Of a DNA stretch of 64,000 bases, positions 32,912 to 42,362 are shown piece after piece (position 1 is the stretch's first letter; each line of letters opens with the position of its first letter). The notes under the pieces are model-generated. The model was not told the DNA's origin and searched no databases. It worked only from the letters and a program-made list of their open reading frames with translations. This stretch comes from Sacculina carcini. Its lineage: Eukaryota; Arthropoda; Thecostraca; Sacculinidae. Location: NCBI GenBank assembly GCA_916048095.2, contig OU696570.1, positions 5,571,518 through 5,635,517 on the forward strand, given 5' to 3'. A program made the translations under genes and the position numbers.

Positions 32912-32913
<2 letters not shown>
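32499..32913 (-). mobile_element. Non-coding terminal fragment of a third PLE-like element
   Basis: It lies between two (TA)n tracts and contains a hammerhead-like motif of the same design as in PLE1 but with different sequence. No RT or endonuclease coding is present, so this may be a lone PLE terminal repeat. Confidence 0.5.
32721..32768 (-). ncRNA. Hammerhead-ribozyme-like motif in the PLE3 fragment
   Basis: On the minus strand CTGAAGA is followed by one base, a perfect 6-bp stem (GGCTAA/TTAGCC, 3-base loop including the spacer G), GAAA, and the palindrome AGACGTCT that overlaps GAAA's last base, then C and GAG. CTC before the core pairs with GAG after it. The extra base after CTGAAGA and the loopless stem III differ from the textbook hammerhead. 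Confidence 0.5.

Positions 32914-32983
<70 letters not shown>
32914..32983. repeat. (TA)n tract between PLE3 and PLE1
   Basis: Pure TA repeat of about 70 bp that borders the 3' end of the minus-strand PLE1 array. Confidence 0.95.
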
Positions 32984-32985
<2 letters not shown>

Positions 32986-33066
32986 AAATTGATGTTCACT
33001 CACGCACCCGGTATAGTTATAAATATTATGTAAATGAATCACTTCATCGGGCACAATCAATATATT

Positions 33067-33112
33067 TTTTAGTACAAACGTTTTCGCCTAACGGCTTCTT
33101 CAGGTACTGAAA
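33067..33112 (-). ncRNA. Hammerhead-ribozyme-like motif, PLE1 (minus array, 3' spacer)
   Basis: Same 46-base motif as at 37370-37415, on the minus strand. It lies in the spacer downstream of the copy-1 ORF. Confidence 0.65.
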
Positions 33113-33241
33113 TTAATTCAAATTAACGGCCAAATTGCACAATTATACATCAGACAATAAAAAACACATGCATCATAACAATTGAGTGACTCTAGTAATT
33201 AAGTGCTGAAAAAGGAGAATAAATTGTCAATTGTGTTATCT

Positions 33242-35671
33242 TTAAAATTGACATTTTAAATATATTCCCTTGCAGCCGTTGATGAGCGATCCATCATCAT
33301 GCTGCCGTATGTAGGCTGCTTCAGCGTACTTTCTTGTCGACTCATCTCTGATGCCACTGTGGATGATACACCAGCTGATTGATAATGGAGAGTTGGTGTG
33401 ATGCTCATTGTTGTGTTCGAACATCACACCGTTCAGTTTTGGGCTAATATGCTCCTGCACTCGTATTTTCACAGGTCGACAGGTTTCACCTATGTAGAAT
33501 CTTCCACAGATCGTACAAGTTATCTTATAAATCACATTCTTCTGCCAACATTGTGACTTTTTCGTCGCACAGGAGCATGTAAAGCAACCGGACTCGCATG
33601 TCAGGCGCTCTTTGGGAGGTGCAAATATTCTTTTTAATGGGCGACCCGGGTCAAAGAAAATCCGCACTTTGTCTGCGAGACCCGTTCTTCTGAGCAGTGA
33701 TTGACACTGTCGCTTGTTTGTCTCTCCCAAGTATGGCAACTTTACATAATATTTGCGTTCGTCTTCTTTTTCTTCTCCATGTCCAGAATTGCCCGCATTC
33801 CTTAGTGCCCTATATTTTGTTTTTTCGATCACCTTCATGGGATAGCCATTCACTTTCAGGCGATTTTCAACGGTTCTCAGCGATTTTCGTAGGTTCAGCT
33901 CATTGTTGGCTCTTCTTGACGCCCTCACAAACTCGCCGTATGCAATGGAACATTTTGCTGATGTTGAGCCGTAGGATTGCCATGGCGTGAACGATCCACT
34001 GTGTACCGTTTTCACATGTAATGTGGTGTCGAATTTGCAACCGTCATGGCTGATGAGGCAGTCGAGATATGGCAAGCTGCCGTCCTTTGGCGTTTCGATG
34101 GTAAATTGGATGTGCGAGTTGATTGAGTTAACAATCCGCATCATATCATCAATGTTTACGTCATCGTACCACGCAATGAAAATATCGTCAATGTACCGCT
34201 TATACTCCAGTGGCCATGGTAATTTTTCAATTATTTGGCGGTCCATGTAGTCGGCATAAATAATGGCCAGTTGCGGTGCCATAGAATTGCCCATTGAAAG
34301 GCCCTGTACTTGTGCATAGTGCATCTCACCTTGGACAATCACATCATTTGAAATGGCCAGATCAATGAGCACTACAACATCGTCCACATCCATCAAGGTG
34401 AATATTTCATCTCCATCTTTGTGCTGATGTAAAAAGTTTGTTACGACCTCCATCAAGCCCACATCGTTGTTGCTGGAGCTCCGCGGTATTGTGCCGTACA
34501 GGTTAACAATATCCAATGAAGCCATTCCTTTTATTCTAGCTTTTGGTATGTTTTCGAGCCATTTGAGAAATTCGTCCGTGCTTCTGATGTGTGCAGGAAC
34601 ATTATCCAGAAGATTATCTAATTTTTTGGCCAGGCTCTTTGATAATTTTGTTGCTGGACCGTCCAGTGCAGCGACTATGGGCCTGCCTTTCAGTTCACCT
34701 GCCTTATGATCCTTTGGAAGAACGTATGTCGAATTCGGCATTGGAAAACTACACTTCATTGCATTCAGATAGGATGTAATCTGTTTGTACTTCCTGTATT
34801 TAGTGGACATTACATTCAGTACTGTGTTGAACTTTGCCTGTCTTGTTGACGGTAGTACGACCTGAATCTTTTTGAAATTTCCACTGTTGATGGTTGCTTC
34901 GGATAGCATGTTCTCGTATGCTTCACTGTTTATGGCCATTAGTCGGCCGGTTTTATCTGTTGTTGTGATGACTGTGTTTTTCTCATTTTTTATTTCATTG
35001 ATCATTTTCATTTCATTTGATGTCTTCTTTGGCAGTAGTTTGTGGCAGTCTTTTAGAAGTTTGGTTATGCCACCCGAGAACTCCTGGATAGTTTCATGCT
35101 GTATACCGTCCTTGCTCATTTTTGCCACACATTTCTCGATAGTAGCGCCACACTCTTTCGTTAAGCGCGAACTGTCTTTGATGCTGTATTGCTGTGGTAC
35201 ATATGATGGACCTTTGTTCAAAAGATCACAGTGAGGAACCCCGTCTGTCTTATCCACAAACGCCACGCACTTTTTGTTCGGCAAAATAGTTACTTCGTCC
35301 AAATGATTCTTCTCCAATTCTTTTGAGAATAAAGCATGAAATTTCTTCTTCTTTTTTGCTTGTAGTTCCTCCCTGCAGGAATTCAGCTTGTTTTGCTCTA
35401 GTTCAGTCAGTGGGAACATATCATATATCAGTGTCTTCAATTTGTTATACTCACAGTCCAGCGCCAGTTGTAGCCATTGTTTTGAGTGTCTTCTTGTTAA
35501 ATCCTCTGCCTTGGCCGAAGGCAATGTGTTTTTCAGAATATTCTTCACCCTCAGACCTTTTGGAATTATGTCATTCTTCCGACAGAGACGTAAAAATTGA
35601 ATATTGCTTCTGCATCTTTCGATCTTTTTTGCATGGTAGTAGTTTGCTGACAAGATGTTGGTTGTTCGCAT
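33242..35671 (-). CDS. PLE1 reverse transcriptase / GIY-YIG endonuclease, copy 1
   Basis: 809 codons from the first ATG (35671); the frame is open 16 codons further up from a TTG. A Penelope-type RT shows LPKDHKAG (about residue 318), ASLDIVNLYGTIP (motif A, about 384), GLSMGNSMAPQLA (motif B, about 458) and KRYIDDIF (motif C, about 493, both Asp present). The C-terminus has a Cys cluster CESGCFTCSC (about 692) and a GIY-YIG nuclease (VIYKITC and RFYIGET, about 713-727). Together these would carry out target-primed reverse transcription. All motifs are intact. It differs from the other copies by Ala-Arg-Ile-Lys-Gly in place of Asp-Arg-Ile-Lys-Gly, and it shares GETNK with the copy at 48468. 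Confidence 0.95.
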   Translation of the reverse strand: MRTTNILSANYYHAKKIERCRSNIQFLRLCRKNDIIPKGLRVKNILKNTLPSAKAEDLTRRHSKQWLQLALDCEYNKLKTLIYDMFPLTELEQNKLNSCREELQAKKKKKFHALFSKELEKNHLDEVTILPNKKCVAFVDKTDGVPHCDLLNKGPSYVPQQYSIKDSSRLTKECGATIEKCVAKMSKDGIQHETIQEFSGGITKLLKDCHKLLPKKTSNEMKMINEIKNEKNTVITTTDKTGRLMAINSEAYENMLSEATINSGNFKKIQVVLPSTRQAKFNTVLNVMSTKYRKYKQITSYLNAMKCSFPMPNSTYVLPKDHKAGELKGRPIVAALDGPATKLSKSLAKKLDNLLDNVPAHIRSTDEFLKWLENIPKARIKGMASLDIVNLYGTIPRSSSNNDVGLMEVVTNFLHQHKDGDEIFTLMDVDDVVVLIDLAISNDVIVQGEMHYAQVQGLSMGNSMAPQLAIIYADYMDRQIIEKLPWPLEYKRYIDDIFIAWYDDVNIDDMMRIVNSINSHIQFTIETPKDGSLPYLDCLISHDGCKFDTTLHVKTVHSGSFTPWQSYGSTSAKCSIAYGEFVRASRRANNELNLRKSLRTVENRLKVNGYPMKVIEKTKYRALRNAGNSGHGEEKEDERKYYVKLPYLGETNKRQCQSLLRRTGLADKVRIFFDPGRPLKRIFAPPKERLTCESGCFTCSCATKKSQCWQKNVIYKITCTICGRFYIGETCRPVKIRVQEHISPKLNGVMFEHNNEHHTNSPLSISWCIIHSGIRDESTRKYAEAAYIRQHDDGSLINGCKGIYLKCQF

Positions 35672-35799
35672 GTTTGGTCCGTTCTTGAATGTATATGAGT
35701 ATTTGTATAAATATATCAAAATTGATGTTCACTCACGCACCCGGTATAGTTATAAATATTATGTAAATGAATCACTTCATCGGGCACAATCAATATATT

Positions 35800-35845
35800 T
35801 TTTAGTACAAACGTTTTCGCCTAACGGCTTCTTCAGGTACTGAAA
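35800..35845 (-). ncRNA. Hammerhead-ribozyme-like motif, PLE1 (minus array, internal spacer)
   Basis: Identical motif between the truncated copy and the full copy of the minus array. With the motif at 33067 it brackets one full unit. Confidence 0.65.
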
Positions 35846-35974
35846 TTAATTCAAATTAACGGCCAAATTGCACAATTATACATCAGACAATAAAAAACAC
35901 ATGCATCATAACAATTGAGTGACTCTAGTAATTAAGTGCTGAAAAAGGAGAATATATTGTCAATTGTGTTATCT

Positions 35975-36834
35975 TTAAAATTGACATTTTAAATATATTC
36001 CCTTGCAGCCGTTGATGAGCGATCCATCATCATGCTGCCGTATGTAGGCTGCTTCAGCGTACTTTCTTGTCGACTCATCTCTGATGCCACTGTGGATGAT
36101 ACACCAGCTGATTGATAATGGAGAGTTGGTGTGATGCTCATTGTTGTGTTCGAACATCACACCGTTCAGTTTTGGGCTAATATGCTCCTGCACTCGTATT
36201 TTCACAGGTCGACAGGTTTCACCTATGTAGAATCTTCCACAGATCGTACAAGTTATCTTATAAATCACATTCTTCTGCCAACATTGTGACTTTTTCGTCG
36301 CACAGGAGCATGTAAAGCAACCGGACTCGCATGTCAGGCGCTCTTTGGGAGGTGCAAATATTCTTTTTAATGGGCGACCCGGGTCAAAGAAAATCCGCAC
36401 TTTGTCTGCGAGACCCGTTCTTCTGAGCAGTGATTGACACTGTCGCTTGTTTGCCTCTCCCAAGTATGGCAACTTTACATAATATTTGCGTTCGTCTTCT
36501 TTTTCTTCTCCATGTCCAGAATTGCCCGCATTCCTTAGTGCCCTATATTTTGTTTTTTCGATCACCTTCATGGGATAGCCATTCACTTTCAGGCGATTTT
36601 CAACGGTTCTCAGCGATTTTCGTAGGTTCAGCTCATTGTTGGCTCTTCTTGACGCCCTCACAAACTCGCCGTATGCAATGGAACATTTTGCTGATGTTGA
36701 GCCGTAGGATTGCCATGGCGTGAACGATCCACTGTGTACCGTTTTCACATGTAATGTGGTGTCGAATTTGCCTTGAAAATTCGGACACGATCCACTGTGT
36801 ACCGTTTTCACATGTAATGTGGTGTCGAATTTGC
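35975..36834 (-). pseudogene. 5'-truncated PLE1 copy (minus array)
   Basis: The open frame runs from 36868 (ATG in non-PLE filler) to the normal PLE1 stop. PLE homology starts at 36834 after motif C, so the RT core is missing while the Cys cluster and GIY-YIG nuclease are complete. A 63-bp in-frame duplication (FDTTLHVKTVHSGS appears twice) sits at its start. The same fragment, inverted, is at 47305-48164. Confidence 0.93.
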
Positions 36835-36875
36835 CTTGAATTCGAATGAGGTTGAAATTCGTACGCATGTTTATG
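36835..36875. other. 41-bp filler at a head-to-head PLE1 junction
   Basis: Sequence between the minus-strand fragment (ending at 36834) and the plus-strand fragment (starting at 36876) matches no part of PLE1. It includes an imperfect palindrome (TTGAATTCGAA) and recurs, inverted, at 47264-47304. Confidence 0.75.
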
Positions 36876-37240
36876 GCCTGACATGCGAGTCCGGTTGCTT
36901 TACATGCTCCTGTGCGACGAAAAAGTCACAATGTTGGCAGAAGAATGTGATTTATAAGATAACTTGTACGATCTGTGGAAGATTCTACATAGGTGAAACC
37001 TGTCGACCTGTGAAAATACGAGTGCAGGAGCATATTAGCCCAAAACTGAACGGTGTGATGTTCGAACACAACAATGAGCATCACACCAACTCTCCATTAT
37101 CAATCAGCTGGTGTATCATCCACAGTGGCATCAGAGATGAGTCGACAAGAAAGTACGCTGAAGCAGCCTACATACGGCAGCATGATGATGGATCGCTCAT
37201 CAACGGCTGCAAGGGAATATATTTAAAATGTCAATTTTAA
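36876..37240 (+). pseudogene. 5'-truncated PLE1 endonuclease fragment
   Basis: It starts at the Cys cluster (LTCESGCFTC) and keeps the whole GIY-YIG domain and the normal stop. RT is absent. It probably represents an incomplete reverse transcript acting as the left terminal repeat of the array. Confidence 0.92.
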
Positions 37241-37369
37241 AGATAACACAATTGACAATTTATTCTCCTTTTTCAGCACTTAATTACTAGAGTCACTCAA
37301 TTGTTATGATGCATGTGTTTTTTATTGTCTGATGTATAATTGTGCAATTTGGCCGTTAATTTGAATTAA

Positions 37370-37415
37370 TTTCAGTACCTGAAGAAGCCGTTAGGCGAAA
37401 ACGTTTGTACTAAAA
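37370..37415 (+). ncRNA. Hammerhead-ribozyme-like motif, PLE1 (reference copy)
   Basis: TTTCAGTAC (37370-37378) and GTACTAAAA (37407-37415) form stem I (one mismatch). CTGAAGA is at 37379-37385, then one extra A, stem II GCC/GGC with loop GTTA, GAAA at 37397-37400, a loopless palindromic stem III AACGTT (37400-37405) and T37406 as the expected cleavage position. Penelope-like elements are known to carry hammerheads in their terminal repeats. The extra A after CTGAAGA and the minimal stem III suggest it would work best as a dimer. Activity is inferred. Confidence 0.65.
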
Positions 37416-37543
37416 AATATATTGATTGTGCCCGATGAAGTGATTCATTTACATAATATTTATAACTATACCGGGTGCGTGAGTGAACATCAATTTTGAT
37501 ATATTTATACAAATACTCATATACATTCAAGAACGGACCAAAC

Positions 37544-39973
37544 ATGCGAACAACCAACATCTTGTCAGCAAACTACTACCATGCAAAAAAGATCGAAAGA
37601 TGCAGAAGCAATATTCAATTTTTACGTCTCTGTCGGAAGAATGACATAATTCCAAAAGGTCTGAGGGTGAAGAATATTCTGAAAAACACATTGCCTTCGG
37701 CCAAAGCAGAGGATTTAACAAGAAGACACTCAAAACAATGGCTACAACTGGCGCTGGACTGTGAGTATAACAAATTGAAGACACTGATATATGATATGTT
37801 CCCACTGACTGAACTAGAGCAAAACAAGCTGAATTCCTGCAGGGAGGAACTACAAGCAAAAAAGAAGAAGAAATTTCATGCTTTATTCTCAAAAGAATTG
37901 GAGAAGAATCATTTGGACGAAGTAACTATTTTGCCGAACAAAAAGTGCGTGGCGTTTGTGGATAAGACAGACGGGGTTCCTCACTGTGATCTTTTGAACA
38001 AAGGTCCATCATATGTACCACAGCAATACAGCATCAAAGACAGTTCGCGCTTAACGAAAGAGTGTGGCGCTACTATCGAGAAATGTGTGGCAAAAATGAG
38101 CAAGGACGGTATACAGCATGAAACTATCCAGGAGTTCTCGGGTGGCATAACCAAACTTCTAAAAGACTGCCACAAACTACTGCCAAAGAAGACATCAAAT
38201 GAAATGAAAATGATCAATGAAATAAAAAATGAGAAAAACACAGTCATCACAACAACAGATAAAACCGGCCGACTAATGGCCATAAACAGTGAAGCATACG
38301 AGAACATGCTATCCGAAGCAACCATCAACAGTGGAAATTTCAAAAAGATTCAGGTCGTACTACCGTCAACAAGACAGGCAAAGTTCAACACAGTACTGAA
38401 TGTAATGTCCACTAAATACAGGAAGTACAAACAGATTACATCCTATCTGAATGCAATGAAGTGTAGTTTTCCAATGCCGAATTCGACATACGTTCTTCCA
38501 AAGGATCATAAGGCAGGTGAACTGAAAGGCAGGCCCATAGTCGCTGCACTGGACGGTCCAGCAACAAAATTATCAAAGAGCCTGGCCAAAAAATTAGATA
38601 ATCTTCTGGATAATGTTCCTGCACACATCAGAAGCACGGACGAATTTCTCAAATGGCTCGAAAACATACCAAAAGATAGAATAAAAGGAATGGCTTCATT
38701 GGATATTGTTAACCTGTACGGCACAATACCGCGGAGCTCCAGCAACAACGATGTGGGCTTGATGGAGGTCGTAACAAACTTTTTACATCAGCACAAAGAT
38801 GGAGATGAAATATTCACCTTGATGGATGTGGACGATGTTGTAGTGCTCATTGATCTGGCCATTTCAAATGATGTGATTGTCCAAGGTGAGATGCACTATG
38901 CACAAGTACAGGGCCTTTCAATGGGCAATTCTATGGCACCGCAACTGGCCATTATTTATGCCGACTACATGGACCGCCAAATAATTGAAAAATTACCATG
39001 GCCACTGGAGTATAAGCGGTACATTGACGATATTTTCATTGCGTGGTACGATGACGTAAACATTGATGATATGATGCGGATTGTTAACTCAATCAACTCG
39101 CACATCCAATTTACCATCGAAACGCCAAAGGACGGCAGCTTGCCATATCTCGACTGCCTCATCAGCCATGACGGTTGCAAATTCGACACCACATTACATG
39201 TGAAAACGGTACACAGTGGATCGTTCACGCCATGGCAATCCTACGGCTCAACATCAGCAAAATGTTCCATTGCATACGGCGAGTTTGTGAGGGCGTCAAG
39301 AAGAGCCAACAATGAGCTGAACCTACGAAAATCGCTGAGAACCGTTGAAAATCGCCTGAAAGTGAATGGCTATCCCATGAAGGTGATCGAAAAAACAAAA
39401 TATAGGGCACTAAGGAATGCGGGCAATTCTGGACATGGAGAAGAAAAAGAAGACGAACGCAAATATTATGTAAAGTTGCCATACTTGGGAGAGGCAAACA
39501 AGCGACAGTGTCAATCACTGCTCAGAAGAACGGGTCTCGCAGACAAAGTGCGGATTTTCTTTGACCCGGGTCGCCCATTAAAAAGAATATTTGCACCTCC
39601 CAAAGAGCGCCTGACATGCGAGTCCGGTTGCTTTACATGCTCCTGTGCGACGAAAAAGTCACAATGTTGGCAGAAGAATGTGATTTATAAGATAACTTGT
39701 ACGATCTGTGGAAGATTCTACATAGGTGAAACCTGTCGACCTGTGAAAATACGAGTGCAGGAGCATATTAGCCCAAAACTGAACGGTGTGATGTTCGAAC
39801 ACAACAATGAGCATCACACCAACTCTCCATTATCAATCAGCTGGTGTATCATCCACAGTGGCATCAGAGATGAGTCGACAAGAAAGTACGCTGAAGCAGC
39901 CTACATACGGCAGCATGATGATGGATCGCTCATCAACGGCTGCAAGGGAATATATTTAAAATGTCAATTTTAA
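37544..39973 (+). CDS. PLE1 reverse transcriptase / GIY-YIG endonuclease, copy 2
   Basis: Same 809-codon product and intact motifs as the copy at 33242-35671: RT motif A at about 38693, motif B about 38915, YIDD about 39020, Cys cluster about 39617 and GIY-YIG from about 39680. It carries GEANK like the copy at 51201, its direct-repeat partner. A silent change near 37700 (CCAAAGC instead of CCAAGGC) is private to this copy. The ATG at 37544 is chosen because the open frame's upstream codons overlap the spacer repeat. Confidence 0.95.
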   Translation: MRTTNILSANYYHAKKIERCRSNIQFLRLCRKNDIIPKGLRVKNILKNTLPSAKAEDLTRRHSKQWLQLALDCEYNKLKTLIYDMFPLTELEQNKLNSCREELQAKKKKKFHALFSKELEKNHLDEVTILPNKKCVAFVDKTDGVPHCDLLNKGPSYVPQQYSIKDSSRLTKECGATIEKCVAKMSKDGIQHETIQEFSGGITKLLKDCHKLLPKKTSNEMKMINEIKNEKNTVITTTDKTGRLMAINSEAYENMLSEATINSGNFKKIQVVLPSTRQAKFNTVLNVMSTKYRKYKQITSYLNAMKCSFPMPNSTYVLPKDHKAGELKGRPIVAALDGPATKLSKSLAKKLDNLLDNVPAHIRSTDEFLKWLENIPKDRIKGMASLDIVNLYGTIPRSSSNNDVGLMEVVTNFLHQHKDGDEIFTLMDVDDVVVLIDLAISNDVIVQGEMHYAQVQGLSMGNSMAPQLAIIYADYMDRQIIEKLPWPLEYKRYIDDIFIAWYDDVNIDDMMRIVNSINSHIQFTIETPKDGSLPYLDCLISHDGCKFDTTLHVKTVHSGSFTPWQSYGSTSAKCSIAYGEFVRASRRANNELNLRKSLRTVENRLKVNGYPMKVIEKTKYRALRNAGNSGHGEEKEDERKYYVKLPYLGEANKRQCQSLLRRTGLADKVRIFFDPGRPLKRIFAPPKERLTCESGCFTCSCATKKSQCWQKNVIYKITCTICGRFYIGETCRPVKIRVQEHISPKLNGVMFEHNNEHHTNSPLSISWCIIHSGIRDESTRKYAEAAYIRQHDDGSLINGCKGIYLKCQF

Positions 39974-40102
39974 AGATAACACAATTGACAATTTATTCTC
40001 CTTTTTCAGCACTTAATTACTAGAGTCACTCAATTGTTATGATGCATGTGTTTTTTATTGTCTGATGTATAATTGTGCAATTTGGCCGTTAATTTGAATT
40101 AA

Positions 40103-40148
40103 TTTCAGTACCTGAAGAAGCCGTTAGGCGAAAACGTTTGTACTAAAA
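40103..40148 (+). ncRNA. Hammerhead-ribozyme-like motif, PLE1 (plus array, 3' spacer)
   Basis: Same sequence as 37370-37415, downstream of copy 2, so copy 2 is bracketed by two motifs. Confidence 0.65.
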
Positions 40149-40189
40149 AATATATTGATTGTGCCCGATGAAGTGATTCATTTACATAA

Positions 40190-40193
<4 letters not shown>

Positions 40194-40277
<84 letters not shown>

Positions 40278-40366
40278 TACACATATATCCACACACATAC
40301 ATATACATGCATGCATATATACACAAACATATACATACATACACGCACATACATATACATATATAT
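40194..40366. repeat. (TA)n then TA/CA-rich microsatellite between PLE1 and PLE2
   Basis: Pure TA to 40271, then degenerate ACATATAC-type repeats to 40366. It separates the convergent 3' ends of PLE1 (plus) and PLE2 (minus). The copy at 53850-54015 is a few units shorter. Confidence 0.93.
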
Positions 40367-42097
40367 CGGCGTCGTCACGCTTGTGCTGCAGCAAGGGCAC
40401 ACCCAGTCAGCTCAGACCGTGGGGCTCTCTGAGTCGGTAAAATGCCGTTTTCTTCAACCTGCACGTTCATGGTTGGTCTCAAGTTGGTGATGTAAATTGC
40501 TTCAAGCAGTTTCAGACGCCGTATGTCACGTTCTTGGTCAATGATTTCTGTGCTTTCTACTATCTGCTCCCTATTGATCTTTTGTTTGTGCACCGAGATG
40601 TTGTGCTTTTGGATTGCACCATTGCTGAGGTGGCACGTCAGCCGTCGCGACAGCGTTGTGGTCGTCATACCCATGTATGAATGAGGCCCACACTCCTCAT
40701 TTGGACAGGTGTATCGGTATACGACATGGTGCTGCTGCAACTTGCTGGGCTTCTCCATCATGGGCCTGTTTTTCATAATAACATTGACAGTTTTTCGCGA
40801 CTGATAATATACTACCAATTTGACCTTTTTTGTGTCGCTGGTGGCCTTCAGGTTTTTTGCGATAACTTCTCGCATGATTCTTTCATCTACACGATATGCA
40901 GAGCTCATGATGTTTTTGTAGTAAATATTAATCGCTTGTGCATCTTCATTTTCGGGCCCATCGCGAATTAATTGTTTGTTAAGCGTTTCCTTTATAAATT
41001 TAGACACATCTTCATTTGAGTAGCCGTTGTTCACGAGTACCTGTGTCAAGCGCTCAAGCTCTTTATGTGTTGACTCCCAGTCTGAGCAGTGGGTGATTGC
41101 ACGACGAACGTAGGCGCTGATGGTGGAGCGTTTGTATTTGTTCGGGCACTCGCTTGCAGCATTGAGGCACATTCCTTCATTCGTCGGCTTCATGTACACA
41201 CACGTTTTCATCTTTCTTCCTTCGAGTTGCATGAGGACGTCCAGGAATGGCAGTTGTCCGTTTTGTGCATGTTCGCTGGTGTATGTCAGGCCGGTTGTGT
41301 CTTCGAATGCTTTTTTGATTGTGGTCACTTCGTCTTTTGATTTGACGCACAGAAACATGTCGTCAACATAACGACAATATACAAGTGGTTTGTGCAGTTT
41401 CATGATGTTTGTTTCTGCGTTGCCCATGAAGAAATTCGCAAACAAAACACCTAGCGGACTGCCCATTGCAATGCCGTCGATCTGTTGATACAGCTGTCCA
41501 CTGGGGCAGATGAAGGGCGCTTCCTTGGTGCATGTTGCAAGCAACGCACGCAGTACTTTCTCGGGCACTTCTAATGGTTTTGTGTCGTTACATCTGTAGA
41601 CACGGTCCATGATGATGTCAATGGTTCTGTCCACCGGAACGTTTGTGAATAAATTATCCACATCAAGTGAGGCGATAATTTTTTCATCAGAAGGCGATGT
41701 TCCGCGGAGGATCTCCAAGAATTCCTGTGAGCTGCTTATATTGAATTCACTTGGCACGAATGGTTGCAGAATTTCATTGAGCTTCTTTGCCACATGGTAC
41801 GTAGCTGTGGGAATCTGAGATATAATCGGTCTCAGCGGATTGCCGTCTTTATGCGTCTTAACATTTCCGTAGGCATATCCTGGAGAGTACTCACCTGCCA
41901 GCTTGCACAGCTTATGCGGCCCATGACTAGCATTGAAGCGTTCAATTAGTCCGTTGAGTTTCTTCTTTATTTTTTTCCCTGGGATTCTGTCGAATCTTTC
42001 TGAACTTGGTTTTGTCGCTCAGTATTTGACTCATTTTTTCGATGTAGTCGCTTTTCTTTAGTATGACGAATGATGCATTCTTGTCAGCTCTGCGAAT
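40367..42097 (-). mobile_element. PLE2, 5'-truncated Penelope-like element, copy 1
   Basis: Minus-strand RT and GIY-YIG coding, bounded by (TA)n-type DNA on both sides. Its 5' end falls inside the N-terminal RT region at 42097, where (TA)n begins. It is only distantly related to PLE1. Confidence 0.9.
40375..41976 (-). pseudogene. PLE2 reverse transcriptase / GIY-YIG endonuclease, copy 1
   Basis: 472 codons are open from a GTG at 41793, and the frame continues upstream to the T7 run at 41970-41976 (A7 in coding sense). The N-terminal RT part ([18 protein letters not shown]) continues one frame away up to 42097. RT motifs: IIASLDVDNLF (A), IDGIAMGSPLGVLF (B), YCRYVDDMF (C, both Asp present). 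The C-terminal GIY-YIG-like domain has VVYRYTC and HSYMGMTTTTLSRRL, ending ALAAAQA. Loss of the 5' end and the frameshift make it inactive, although the RT core is intact. Confidence 0.9.
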
Positions 42098-42264
<167 letters not shown>

Positions 42265-42280
42265 CTGTCGAAAACTTCAA

Positions 42281-42282
<2 letters not shown>

Positions 42283-42315
<33 letters not shown>

Positions 42316-42362
42316 GAGGATCTCTTTTATATATATCTATATATATATAAGAGATATATCAG
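42283..42362. repeat. (TA)n and inverted R1/R2 junction fragment left of the hAT element
   Basis: (TA)n at 42283-42307 is followed by ACACACAGAGGATCTC and TA-rich DNA. The reverse complement of this junction appears just right of the hAT element (about 43650), so the target was an inverted pair of junction sequences. Confidence 0.75.

Larger units (their letters stand above)
32984..36834 (-). mobile_element. PLE1 minus-strand array: truncated copy followed by full copy
   Basis: In transcription order a 5'-truncated copy (36834-35975) is followed by a 255-bp spacer and a full-length ORF (35671-33242), then a last spacer ending in (TA)n at 32984. The unit length is 2733 bp. Head-to-tail partial dimers in which the truncated copy acts as a terminal repeat are typical of Penelope-like elements. 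The array is the inverted copy of 47305-51155. Confidence 0.92.
32984..37011. repeat. Inverted-repeat arm 1 (about 4.03 kb)
   Basis: Reverse complement of 47128-51155 (paired coordinates add up to about 84139). It includes the truncated and full PLE1 copies, the 41-bp filler at 36835-36875 and the first 136 bases of the opposite PLE1 fragment. Shared private variants (GETNK, AATATATT instead of AATTTATT in the spacer) show direct copying. Confidence 0.9.
36876..40193 (+). mobile_element. PLE1 plus-strand array: truncated copy followed by full copy
   Basis: 5'-truncated fragment (36876-37240), 255-bp spacer region with a hammerhead-like motif, full ORF (37544-39973), then the 3' spacer ending in (TA)n at 40194. 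Its 3' end stops about 45 bases earlier within the spacer than that of the minus array. Confidence 0.92.

Noticed and set aside
33697..35688. Open frames antisense to the PLE1 ORF, conserved in all copies
   Set aside because: They are shadows kept by identity of the coding strand and show no independent features.
40155..40490. ORFs of repeated Tyr-Ile and similar over (TA)n tracts (also 32907, 42063, 53812, 55719 and 62978)
   Set aside because: They are translations of dinucleotide repeats.
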